Source: DAOSXA01 sp964526835
GTDB lineage: Bacteria; Zixibacteria; MSB-5A5; GN15; FEB-12
Length of the DNA stretch: 64,000 nt
Assembly: GCA_964526835.1 (NCBI GenBank)
Contig: CAZGMK010000008.1
Location: 87,823-151,822 of the forward strand
Direction: 5' to 3'
The notes under the pieces are model-generated. The model did not search any database. It was not told where the DNA came from and worked only from the letters and a program-made list of their open reading frames with translations. Each line of letters starts with the position of its first letter. Within the stretch, counting starts at the first letter, position 1. Shown here in pieces: positions 18,738 through 25,588 of this stretch. A program made the translations under genes and the position numbers.

Positions 18738-19022
18738 GTGACTAAAGCGGATTTGGTCGAGAAGGTGGCCGAGCGGACGGGGTTGACACGGACTGATGTC
18801 GCGGTCGTCGTTGATTCGTTTCTCGATACCACCAAGAAGTCGCTGGAGGCCGGGCATAATATCGAAATCCGAGGTTTCGGGACCTTTAAGGTCAAGCTGC
18901 GCAAGGCCCGCAAGGCCCGCAACCCTCGTACCGGTGAGGTCGTGCCTGTGCCGGATCGCAAGGTGCCGGTTTTCAAGCCCTCCAACGAGTTCAAGAACAT
19001 GATAACCAAACAGCCAATCTAA
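18738..19022 (+). CDS. HU/IHF-family DNA-binding protein
   Basis: Small dimeric nucleoid protein that bends DNA. It has 94 residues, the family length. It starts MTKADLVEKVAERTGLTRTD and contains the core GFGTFKVKLRKARKARNPRTG with the DNA-intercalating arm NPRTGEVVPVPDRKVPVFKP. The GTG start has GGAGG eight bases upstream. Whether it is a homodimeric HU or an IHF-like subunit cannot be told from sequence alone; no partner gene is in the window. Confidence 0.95.
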   Translation: MTKADLVEKVAERTGLTRTDVAVVVDSFLDTTKKSLEAGHNIEIRGFGTFKVKLRKARKARNPRTGEVVPVPDRKVPVFKPSNEFKNMITKQPI

Positions 19023-19043
19023 AAACCGTCCAACGGAGGTTCG

Positions 19044-19139
19044 ATGCCCAGCGGAAAGAAGCGTAAGCGCTTGAAGATCAAGACGCACAAGCGCAAAAAA
19101 CGTCGGCGCGCCAATCGCCACAAAAAGAAGAAAGTCTAA
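19044..19139 (+). CDS. 31-residue COX24/AURKAIP1-domain ribosomal protein
   Basis: A very short gene with a good ribosome-binding site (GGAGG at 19035-19039). The product begins MPSGKKRKRLKIKTHKRKKR and continues RRANRHKKKKV; 22 of its 31 residues are Lys, Arg or His. It matches the COX24/AURKAIP1 motif proteins of Bacteroidetes and relatives, which are nearly identical in beginning with MPSGKKRKRHK. Members of this motif family are small-subunit ribosomal proteins in mitochondria and mycobacteria (bS22); a ribosomal role here is inferred. It follows HU by 21 bp and is probably on the same transcript. It is below the usual gene-finder length cutoff. Confidence 0.88.
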   Translation: MPSGKKRKRLKIKTHKRKKRRRANRHKKKKV

Positions 19140-19276
19140 CAGTCGGCTTCGGCCGGGCGCCGGCTCGAGTTTCTTACCGGAGGGAGTCGCCCTCCCCGAC
19201 ATATTGCACAGTTGACCAAAGCAGCTATGGTTCTTATGGTTGCCTCGGCTTAACTGTGTGCCCGCCACCTGACTTA

Positions 19277-19304
19277 CGGCCGTCCCCAACGGGACGGCCG
19301 CTTT
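19277..19304 (+). terminator. Rho-independent-like hairpin after the COX24 gene
   Basis: A perfect 10-bp stem, CGGCCGTCCC at 19277-19286 and GGGACGGCCG at 19291-19300, with a CAAC loop, followed by CTTTGATT. The T-run is short, so termination may be partial. It is the only strong structure in the 300 bp between the COX24 gene and the next gene; a second weaker hairpin GGAGGG/CCCTCC lies near 19180. Confidence 0.55.
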
Positions 19305-19440
19305 GATTCCGCCGAAATCGCCTCCCTCGCCGGCCGCGGCCGGAATGCCCAAGAAACTGCGTCCCCGTGAGTAACCATTTGCCCCCGTTGTCCGTAGAGT
19401 GAAGAGGATAACACGGATGACCAACGGAGGTCTGCATCGA

Positions 19441-20676
19441 ATGAGAGTTTACACAGCCGCAACGATTCTGATTTTGGCTTTCGCCCTGAGCGTCCTGGCC
19501 GCCGATAACGGTGACCGTATTTGCGGACGACTGACGACAATCGACGGCGAGGTCTTCGAGGGCCTGATTCGCTGGGACAGAAATGAAGTCTGCTGGGTCG
19601 ATGTCCTCGACGGCACTAAGGACCTGGATGACCGATGGGGCCAGCGAGACACCCGTCGCGAACGACGGAAGACCAAAATAGAGATTTTCGGCATCACCAT
19701 CGGCGACCGGTCGTCAGTCAATTGGAACTGGTCAAACAGCGCCCAGTCCGGAGTCCGCTTTGGGCATATCCGGACTCTTGAAGCTATTGATGACCAGGAG
19801 GTGCTGCTCGAGTTGAAATCCGGGCAGACGGTTCGGCTCAGCCGGGGTTCAACCGACATCGGCAAGGATATTAGAGAGATCATCATCGAGGACAGAGCAA
19901 AGGGCCAGGTCGAGCTGATCTGGGATGACATCAGACAAATCGAGTTTATGCAGGCCGACAACGACCGGCGCTCGACTTTCGGCGAGCGTCTGTACGGGAC
20001 ACTGGTTACCAGGCGGGGCGATGAGTTCACCGGGTGGGTCTGTTGGGATATGGACGAAGTGTTCACCAACGACATTCTCGACGGTGAGGAAAAGCGCCGC
20101 AAGCGCAAGATCAAGTTCGGCAAGATCGCGGCCATTGAACGCTACTCCTCGAACGGAGCCACGGTCTACCTTGACAACGGCGATGCTGTTCTCCTCCGCG
20201 GCACCAATGATGTCGACGACGGCAATAGGGGGATCATCATATCGGATCCCGGTTTCGGGCAGATCAGAATTGACTGGGATGAATTCGGGAGACTGGACTT
20301 CAAACCGGCTCCTCGGGCCCCCCGCTATGATGATTTCGATGGCGGCCGACCGCTCTACGGCACGGTCCACACTGAAGACGGCGACGAATACAGGGGCTTC
20401 ATCGGCTGGGATGACGATGAGGCCCACACCTGGGAGATGCTTGACGGGGATTACCGCGACATCGATTTCTCCATTGAGTTCGGCCTGATCAAAGAGATTA
20501 GGAAACGCTCGTATCGCTCAGCGGTTGTGACGGTCACCGATGGCCGTGAGTTCAGACTCCGCGGTTCGAACGATGTGAATTCAGACAACAAGGGAATCTT
20601 TGTCGAGCTCGATGACGGGGACATCATCCAGGTTGACTGGGACGAGTTCGAACGCGCTGAGTTCACGCGGCGCTAG
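19441..20676 (+). CDS. Secreted protein made of three tandem about 110-residue repeats
   Basis: From the ATG at 19441 (GGAGG at 19426-19430) it has 411 residues with a signal peptide (MRVYTAATILILAFALSVLA). The mature protein is three copies of one module. Each opens with a C/LYG-x-L-x-T-x-x-G-E/D-x-F/Y segment: GDRICGRLTTIDGEVFEGLI, GERLYGTLVTRRGDEFTGWV and GRPLYGTVHTEDGDEYRGFI. Each is followed by a W-D-x-x-E-x-x-x-x-x-x-LDG element and ends with a form of RLRGSNDVNSDNKGIFV and I-x-V/I-D-W-D-E-F-x-x-x-x-F. The first copy is the most diverged and longer. No family is recognised; a periplasmic or surface beta-rich protein is likely. Confidence 0.8.
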   Translation: MRVYTAATILILAFALSVLAADNGDRICGRLTTIDGEVFEGLIRWDRNEVCWVDVLDGTKDLDDRWGQRDTRRERRKTKIEIFGITIGDRSSVNWNWSNSAQSGVRFGHIRTLEAIDDQEVLLELKSGQTVRLSRGSTDIGKDIREIIIEDRAKGQVELIWDDIRQIEFMQADNDRRSTFGERLYGTLVTRRGDEFTGWVCWDMDEVFTNDILDGEEKRRKRKIKFGKIAAIERYSSNGATVYLDNGDAVLLRGTNDVDDGNRGIIISDPGFGQIRIDWDEFGRLDFKPAPRAPRYDDFDGGRPLYGTVHTEDGDEYRGFIGWDDDEAHTWEMLDGDYRDIDFSIEFGLIKEIRKRSYRSAVVTVTDGREFRLRGSNDVNSDNKGIFVELDDGDIIQVDWDEFERAEFTRR

Positions 20677-20745
20677 TAGTGATGTAGTCTACCGGAGAAT
20701 CGCTGTAAGTCTGCAGCAACCTCGCGTTCCAGGGAGCATCGCTTG

Positions 20746-20772
20746 ACGGGCCACTCCTCACCGGTGGCCCGT
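20746..20772 (+). terminator. Weak hairpin after the triple-repeat gene
   Basis: ACGGGCCAC and GTGGCCCGT form a nine-bp stem with a nine-base loop about 70 bp after the stop. There is no T-run, only CCATCTT, so this may be a processing or stability element instead of a true terminator. Confidence 0.35.
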
Positions 20773-20911
20773 TCCATCTTCCATCGCAGTGCTGCAACGC
20801 ATACTCCGGCTGTGTCGGGTCCGGTCGGTGAACACCCGCCCGGGAACCTTGTTACGCGCCGCCCCGTTGAACCAGGCAAATGTGCCTGCAACCAATCACA
20901 GGTAAAATTCA

Positions 20912-21424
20912 ATGGAACCCAAGAAAGCTTCCCAGTCACGAGCCGTCAAAGCCATGCTGGTCCTGCCGCCCGACTCCAATGCTCTCGGTACCATGTTCGG
21001 TGGTCAGGTAATGCACTACATCGACGATATCGCGTCAATCGCGGCCTTCCGCCATGCCCGCTGCCAGGTCATAACCGCCTCCACCGACTCGGTGGACTTC
21101 ATTCATCCGATAAGCGTCGGCCAGATGATCTGCATGGAATCGTTCGTCACCTGGTCCCACAAGACCTCGATGGAAGTCTATGTGAGCGTCATCAGCGAGG
21201 ACCTGAAGACAGGCCGGCGGCGGGTCTGCGCATCGTCGTTTCTGACCTTTGTGGCGATCGATGAGCAGGGCAACACCCTGCCGGTCCCGGAGGTGATTCC
21301 CGAAACCGACTTCGAAAAGGACCTCCACGCTTCGGCGCGGCAGCGCTACGAACGGCGCATGGAGCGCCGACGCAGCTCCCGGGCTCTGGCGGATAGGTAT
21401 CCCCTCAGCCGCTTCAAGATATAA
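20912..21424 (+). CDS. Acyl-CoA thioesterase (hotdog, YciA/ACOT family)
   Basis: Hydrolyses acyl-CoA to free acid and CoA. It has 170 residues with a single hotdog domain. Family motif LPPDSNALGTMFGGQVMHYI then D, with the catalytic Asn/Asp region, followed by TASTDSVDFIHPISVGQMIC and FLTFVAID. The C-terminal about 35 residues are Arg-rich. It is not obviously linked to the aldehyde dehydrogenase 460 bp downstream, though both handle acyl-CoA. The ATG is preceded by AGGTAAAATTCA. Confidence 0.9.
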   Translation: MEPKKASQSRAVKAMLVLPPDSNALGTMFGGQVMHYIDDIASIAAFRHARCQVITASTDSVDFIHPISVGQMICMESFVTWSHKTSMEVYVSVISEDLKTGRRRVCASSFLTFVAIDEQGNTLPVPEVIPETDFEKDLHASARQRYERRMERRRSSRALADRYPLSRFKI

Positions 21425-21484
21425 TAGGCGGCCGCCCCGCGTTCCTTCCGGGGCACGCTTGGGCGAGGCCTCGTAGATTTTTGA

Positions 21485-21513
21485 TTGACAAGGGATTTGC
21501 CCCCATTTAACAT
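21485..21513 (+). promoter_or_regulatory. Sigma-70-like promoter of the microcompartment locus
   Basis: TTGACA (21485-21490), 17-bp spacer, TAACAT (21508-21513; four of six). Transcription would begin near 21520. That leaves about 30 bases before the ATG at 21552 but only about 10 before the ATG at 21531, which favours the downstream start. Confidence 0.6.
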
Positions 21514-21551
21514 TAGCCAAACGATACGTTATGGCTGAATCAGGAGTCCCA

Positions 21552-21839
21552 ATGGAAGCAATCGGTATGATCGAGACCAAGGGGCTGGTAGCCTTGATTG
21601 AGGCGTGCGACGCCATGGTCAAGGCGGCTAAGGTCCAGTTGGTCTCATACGAGAAGGTGGGCGGTGGCCTGGTGACCGCTATTGTCCGTGGCGACGTAGC
21701 AGCCTGCAAAGCGGCTACCGATGCCGGCGCGGCGGCGGCCCAGAAAGTGGGCGAGCTAGTGAGTGTGCACGTAATCCCGCGCCCGCACAATAATGTCCAC
21801 GAGGTTTTCCCAACCTTCCTGCCCGAAGAACGTAGCTAA
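21552..21839 (+). CDS. Bacterial microcompartment shell protein (single BMC domain)
   Basis: Forms hexamers that tile the shell of a protein-bound organelle. From 21552 it has 95 residues: MEAIGMIETKGLVALIEACD then AMVKAAKV, the BMC-H signature, and ends RPHNNVHEVFPTFLPEERS. The AGGAG at 21542-21546 fits this start; an upstream ATG (21531) would add MAESGVP. The pore loop cannot be assigned reliably. The next gene is a CoA-acylating aldehyde dehydrogenase with an encapsulation-like peptide. No other shell genes (pentamers, trimers) are in the window, so a full shell needs genes elsewhere. Confidence 0.93.
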   Translation: MEAIGMIETKGLVALIEACDAMVKAAKVQLVSYEKVGGGLVTAIVRGDVAACKAATDAGAAAAQKVGELVSVHVIPRPHNNVHEVFPTFLPEERS

Positions 21840-21848
21840 CGCCTGATG

Positions 21849-21876
21849 CGGGAGCCGCCCAGAGGCTCCCGTTTTT
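21849..21876 (+). terminator. Intrinsic terminator between shell gene and aldehyde dehydrogenase gene
   Basis: Perfect eight-bp stem CGGGAGCC (21849-21856) and GGCTCCCG (21864-21871), seven-base loop, then five T (21872-21876). It starts 10 bp after the shell stop and ends 6 bp before the dehydrogenase ATG. It should attenuate the downstream gene and favour shell over enzyme. Confidence 0.75.
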
Positions 21877-21882
21877 CTATCT

Positions 21883-23388
21883 ATGGCCGAATCCGCCCAA
21901 AATCAAGGTGTGGAGGAGATTGTCAAGGCCGTCCTTGATGAACTCACCAAACGCAACGGTGGCCAGAGCGCCCCGCAACCGATACCCTCATCAACACCTC
22001 CGACCAGTATCGGCCCGACGCCGACCATCGGCGCCCAGCCGCGAGCCAACGGCGACGGAGTCTGTCTGTTTGGTTCCCTCGATGATGCCGTCGAGGCGGC
22101 CCGCCTGGCGCAGCGACGCTGGATCGACATCTCGCTGGACAGGCGCAAGGAAATAGTGGCGAACATCCGCCGCCGCGCGCTCGAGAACGCCGAACGGCTG
22201 GGTCAACTCGCGGTCAGCGAGACCGGCCTGGGCAAGATGCCCGACAAAATGAACAAGATCGCCCTCTGCGCCCGCAAGACACCCGGACCGGAGGACCTGC
22301 AACCCTACGCCTTCACCGGCGACAACGGCCTCACGCTGGTCGAACCGGCCCCGTGGGGAGTGGTCGGCAGCATCACCCCGTCGACCAACCCGCCGTCGAC
22401 CGTCCTGAACAATTCGATCTCGATCATTTCCGGCGGTAACGCTGCCGTCTTCAACCCGCACCCGGCCGCGAAGAATGTCTCCTCCGAGATGGCTAAGGTG
22501 GTCCATGACGCTATTGTCGAGGCGGGCGGTCCCGCCAACGTCGTCACCTGCATGAACCAGCCTACTATCGAATCGGCCGCGGCCCTCTGGTCGCACAAGA
22601 ATGTCGACCTGATCGTGGTCACCGGGGGCGGGGGAGTGGTCAGGGCGGCCATGCAGTCCGGCAAGCGAGCTATCTGCGCCGGGCCGGGTAACCCGCCGGT
22701 GGTCGTCGATGAAACCGCCATCCTCGACCAGGCCGCGCGTCATGTCGTCTACGGGTCCTCGTTCGACAACAACGTCCTGTGCAGCGATGAAAAGGAGATC
22801 TTCGTCGTCGACAAGGTCGCCCATCGTTTCAAGCGCGAGATGATCGCCAACGGCGCCTACGAGCTCGAGGGTGTGGCGATTGACAAGCTCACGAAGATAC
22901 TGGTCGAGAGCGATCCCGACGGCCAGGGATATCGTCATGTCGCGATCAACCGTAACTTCGTCGGCAAGTCGCCCGAGGAGATACTGAAGCAGGTCGACAT
23001 CACGCCACCGCCGGGCACTCGATTGGTTATCTTCGAGGCGCCGTGGGACCATCCTTTGGTGATGGCGGAGCAGCTCATGCCGATCATCCCGATGGTCCGC
23101 TGCAAGACAGTCGAGGAGGCGATGGAGAAGGCGGTGATTGTCGAGCATCAGTTCAAGCATACTCTTGTGATGCACTCGACATCGATAGTCAACCTGTCGA
23201 ACATGGCGCAGTTGTGTCGCGCCAATATCTTTGTGAAGAACGGCCCGAATGTCGCGGGCCTGGGCTTTGGGGGAGAGGGGTATACGACTATGTCTATAGC
23301 CGGGACGACCGGCGAGGGCCTGACGAAGGCCTCCACCTTCACCCGCCCCCGGCGCTGTACTTTGGTGGATTATTTCAGGATAGTTTAG
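21883..23388 (+). CDS. CoA-acylating aldehyde dehydrogenase, microcompartment-targeted (EutE/PduP-like)
   Basis: Oxidises an aldehyde to acyl-CoA with NAD+ inside a microcompartment. It has 501 residues. The N-terminal amphipathic stretch NQGVEEIVKAVLDELTKR, followed by a Pro-rich linker, is a typical encapsulation peptide. The ALDH domain starts near 65. The catalytic cysteine is C300 in NNVLCSDEKE. WGVVGSITPSTNPPSTVLNN and GGEGYTTMSIAG are EutE/PduP motifs. There is no ribosome-binding site: the T-run of the terminator directly precedes the ATG. Ethanolamine, propanediol or glycyl-radical pathways are all possible; the aldehyde-producing enzyme is not in the window. Confidence 0.94.
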   Translation: MAESAQNQGVEEIVKAVLDELTKRNGGQSAPQPIPSSTPPTSIGPTPTIGAQPRANGDGVCLFGSLDDAVEAARLAQRRWIDISLDRRKEIVANIRRRALENAERLGQLAVSETGLGKMPDKMNKIALCARKTPGPEDLQPYAFTGDNGLTLVEPAPWGVVGSITPSTNPPSTVLNNSISIISGGNAAVFNPHPAAKNVSSEMAKVVHDAIVEAGGPANVVTCMNQPTIESAAALWSHKNVDLIVVTGGGGVVRAAMQSGKRAICAGPGNPPVVVDETAILDQAARHVVYGSSFDNNVLCSDEKEIFVVDKVAHRFKREMIANGAYELEGVAIDKLTKILVESDPDGQGYRHVAINRNFVGKSPEEILKQVDITPPPGTRLVIFEAPWDHPLVMAEQLMPIIPMVRCKTVEEAMEKAVIVEHQFKHTLVMHSTSIVNLSNMAQLCRANIFVKNGPNVAGLGFGGEGYTTMSIAGTTGEGLTKASTFTRPRRCTLVDYFRIV

Positions 23389-23397
23389 GAGGGGAGG

Positions 23398-24786
23398 ATG
23401 ATTACCAGCACAACAGAGATTCCTCAGACACCCTATTCGTACCGAGCTGAACAGAGAAGGGGGATAGAGGAAATCGCATCACGAGTATGTGAACTCAGGC
23501 AGCGTGGGAGTCTAAGCCCGAAGGTACTTCATCGTATTCGCAGCTACTTCCGAATCAAGAACATCTATCACTCAAATGCCATTGAGGGTAATCTCCTGGA
23601 TGTGGGTGAGACGCGCCAAGTTGTTGAGATGGGTTTGACCATTACAGGCAAACCACTCAAAGATCAGGCCGAAGCCAAGAATCTCGCATCTGCTCTGGAT
23701 TTCTTGGAGGAACTGGCAACTCGCACAGAGGATCCAATATCGGAACATGACGTTCGACAGATTCATGCGCTGGTTCTCAAAGACATTGACGATGGCAACG
23801 CCGGTGTCTACCGACGCGTAGATGTCGAGATCTCAGGTTCTCAATTCAAGCCCCCTGGTCCGGAGCAAGTACCACTCTATATGGAGGAGTTCTCGACGTG
23901 GCTCATGCGAGCTTCCTGCGTCGATCCAGCTTCTGGCGTGGCTTCAGTCGACGCGGTTGTTAATGCGGTTGTGGCTCACACATGGTTAGTGTACATTCAT
24001 CCGTTCATAGATGGAAACGGGCGAGTCGCAAGGCTCTTGATGAATCTAATGCTAATGCGGGCTGGTTTTCCAATAACTGTGATTACAAGAGAGGACAGGT
24101 ACAGATACTATGACGCTCTGGAGGAATCGCAGAGTACGGACTTGTCCTCATTCATTGCTCTAGTGACGGAGGCAATCCATGAGAGCCTAGAAGAGTACGA
24201 GGATGCCGCGAAAGAGCAACGAGAACAGGAGGAGTGGGCGCGGTCGCTTGCGAGTAGGTTCGACAAGCCAGCTCTCGCCAAAGCTCAGAACGAGTACGAG
24301 GTGTGGAGAAGCGCGATGGATCTGCTCAAGAGCTACATGAAACAGGCTGCGCTGCAGATAGATGCATCAGTCGACATTGCAAAAGTGTACTTCAAGGATT
24401 TCGGCACACTTGAGTTTGAGAAGTACTTAAGTTTGAGGCAATATGGTAGTGCCAAAAAGACGTGGTTCCTGCGCCTGGACTTCGTTCGGGGTGACAAGGC
24501 GGCTAGGTATCTCTTCTTCTTCGGGTCGCCGTCGCATCCTAAGCTGAAGAAGCACTGTGACGTGACGCTACATGTTGCGCGCGAAGAGCCAGCGAGTAGC
24601 TTCTACTACCAGCATACTAAGGACATTTCAAAACCAGACGTTCCGGCCATTACTGAGATCGGCTACAAGGCAAATGCTGAGCGTTTTGTAGCAGGTCTTG
24701 TCAGCGGCGACGACAAGGGCGGCAAGATAGAGCGCTTGGGTCGGATGTTCTTCGAAGACGTTATTAGCAAACAGTTTGCGAATTGA
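23398..24786 (+). CDS. Fic-domain AMP transferase, self-inhibited type
   Basis: Predicted to transfer AMP from ATP to hydroxyl groups of target proteins. It has 462 residues. The Fic motif HPFIDGNGRVAR (201-212) is intact with catalytic H201. The N-terminal inhibitory helix carries S59-x3-E63-G in YHSNAIEGN, the class II arrangement in which the glutamate blocks ATP. A C-terminal extension (about 290-462) has no recognised domain. The base composition looks lower in GC than the flanking genes and codon use differs, suggesting acquisition. It starts 9 bp after the dehydrogenase but is unlikely to be functionally part of the microcompartment. Confidence 0.92.
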   Translation: MITSTTEIPQTPYSYRAEQRRGIEEIASRVCELRQRGSLSPKVLHRIRSYFRIKNIYHSNAIEGNLLDVGETRQVVEMGLTITGKPLKDQAEAKNLASALDFLEELATRTEDPISEHDVRQIHALVLKDIDDGNAGVYRRVDVEISGSQFKPPGPEQVPLYMEEFSTWLMRASCVDPASGVASVDAVVNAVVAHTWLVYIHPFIDGNGRVARLLMNLMLMRAGFPITVITREDRYRYYDALEESQSTDLSSFIALVTEAIHESLEEYEDAAKEQREQEEWARSLASRFDKPALAKAQNEYEVWRSAMDLLKSYMKQAALQIDASVDIAKVYFKDFGTLEFEKYLSLRQYGSAKKTWFLRLDFVRGDKAARYLFFFGSPSHPKLKKHCDVTLHVAREEPASSFYYQHTKDISKPDVPAITEIGYKANAERFVAGLVSGDDKGGKIERLGRMFFEDVISKQFAN

Positions 24787-24845
24787 AGGCTGTTCAGCCA
24801 GCGGGCCGGAACCCTGCGCTCCCGCAACATCATGGACCCATAACC

Positions 24846-24872
24846 CGTCATTCCCGCGAAAGCGGGAATCCA
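24846..24872 (+). repeat. Palindromic repeat, ATTCCC-N8-GGGAAT type, left of GIY-YIG gene
   Basis: The core ATTCCCGCGAAAGCGGGAAT (24850-24869) fits the 20-bp pattern ATTCCC-N8-GGGAAT known as dRS3 in Neisseria. It is preceded by CGTC and followed by CCATAG. An inverted partner lies after the gene at 25172-25199. Confidence 0.9.
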
Positions 24873-24882
24873 TAGCTGCCCC

Positions 24883-25167
24883 GTGAAACAACCTTGCGTT
24901 TACATCATGGCCAGCAAGAAGCATGGGACACTGTACACTGGTGTCACCAGCGACCTGCGCAAGCGCGTCTACGAACACCAGAACGACACCGTCGGTGGGT
25001 TCACGGCCAGGTATGGCGTGCACCGGCTCGTGTACTACGAAGTGCACGAGGATATGCGGTCGGCGATTACCAGAGAGAAGCGGATCAAGAAGTGGAACCG
25101 GGCGTGGAAGGTTGAACTCATTGAGAAGATGAACCCGGAGTGGCGGGATTTGTCCGGTGAGCTGTGA
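24883..25167 (+). CDS. Small GIY-YIG endonuclease-like protein
   Basis: A 94-residue stand-alone GIY-YIG domain. Motif VYIMASKKHGTLYTGVTSDL carries the paired YI and YTG elements, followed by the catalytic Arg (DLRKRVYEHQ) and Glu region (EKRIKKWNRAWK). The family is related to UvrC and homing nucleases, and many small members sit next to palindromic repeats of this type. Here the gene is bracketed by inverted copies 10 bp before the start and 9 bp after the stop. A role in moving or maintaining the repeats is a hypothesis. The GTG start at 24883 gives MKQPCVYIM, the usual beginning. Confidence 0.92.
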   Translation: MKQPCVYIMASKKHGTLYTGVTSDLRKRVYEHQNDTVGGFTARYGVHRLVYYEVHEDMRSAITREKRIKKWNRAWKVELIEKMNPEWRDLSGEL

Positions 25168-25171
25168 GGGA

Positions 25172-25199
25172 TGGACCCCCGCTTTCGCGGGGGTGACGA
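25172..25199 (-). repeat. Palindromic repeat, inverted partner right of GIY-YIG gene
   Basis: CCCCCGCTTTCGCGGGGG at 25176-25193 with flanking TGGA and TGACGA is the reverse complement arrangement of the left copy, with the ATTCCC arms changed to CACCCCC. It starts 5 bp after the gene stop. Confidence 0.85.
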
Positions 25200-25360
25200 G
25201 ACGGGGCTGGGGTGACGTTGGAGAGGGCGGGGGTGACGTCGGAGGGGCGGGCGGCCGGGTGGCCCGGAGCCCTGCTCCGGGTATCCAGGGGCGTAACCAT
25301 CAGCAGACGTATGACAGCGGCCCCCTTGCCCCGGGAGTATCATGGACCCGTGACCCCGTC

Positions 25361-25380
25361 ATTCCCGCGCAAGCGGGAAT
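25361..25380 (+). repeat. Palindromic repeat, left copy of a gene-less unit
   Basis: ATTCCCGCGCAAGCGGGAAT, one base different from the copy at 24850. The preceding ATCATGGACCC and CCCGTC also match the sequence left of the GIY-YIG unit. Confidence 0.88.
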
Positions 25381-25401
25381 CTATAGGCGCCCCGGGGGAA
25401 T

Positions 25402-25428
25402 GGACCGCGCTTTCGCGGGGGTGACGAA
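25402..25428 (-). repeat. Palindromic repeat, right copy of a gene-less unit
   Basis: GGACCGCGCTTTCGCGGGGGTGACGAA matches the right-hand repeat at 25172-25199 apart from small changes. The two copies of this unit are separated by only about 20 bp. Confidence 0.82.
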
Positions 25429-25588
25429 TCAGCAAGCGTGAACAGACCCGGTGCGCCCAGGTCACCGCCGGCTTCGAATAGGCCCGGCCGGGTGACCCGC
25501 TCAGGCGTCGGGCAGGAGCCCGGCTTGTCCTGAGCTTTCAGCTACGAGACATCCTCGTCCCATTCCCGCGGCGGCGGCAGACACAGGC

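Larger units (their letters stand above)
25168..25588. repeat. Gene-free 420 bp of repeat remnants between GIY-YIG and dnaE2
   Basis: No credible coding sequence. After the right-hand palindrome come two GGGGTGACG remnants (25210-25240), a hairpin CCCGGAGC/GCTCCGGG near 25263-25281, and a second palindrome pair (25361-25380 and 25402-25428). This second pair carries the same outer sequence ATCATGGACCC before its left copy as the GIY-YIG unit but holds no gene. The rest is unremarkable. Confidence 0.7.

Noticed and set aside
20677..20911. tRNA or structured RNA gene in the gap before the thioesterase
   Set aside because: Only one simple hairpin is visible; no cloverleaf, T-loop or CCA-type end could be traced.
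21531..24786. Fic gene as part of the microcompartment operon
   Set aside because: Only 9 bp separate it from the dehydrogenase, but GC and codon use differ and Fic proteins are not known microcompartment cargo.
24846..25428. CRISPR array
   Set aside because: Repeats are palindromes in inverted pairs with irregular spacing and no cas genes; not an array.
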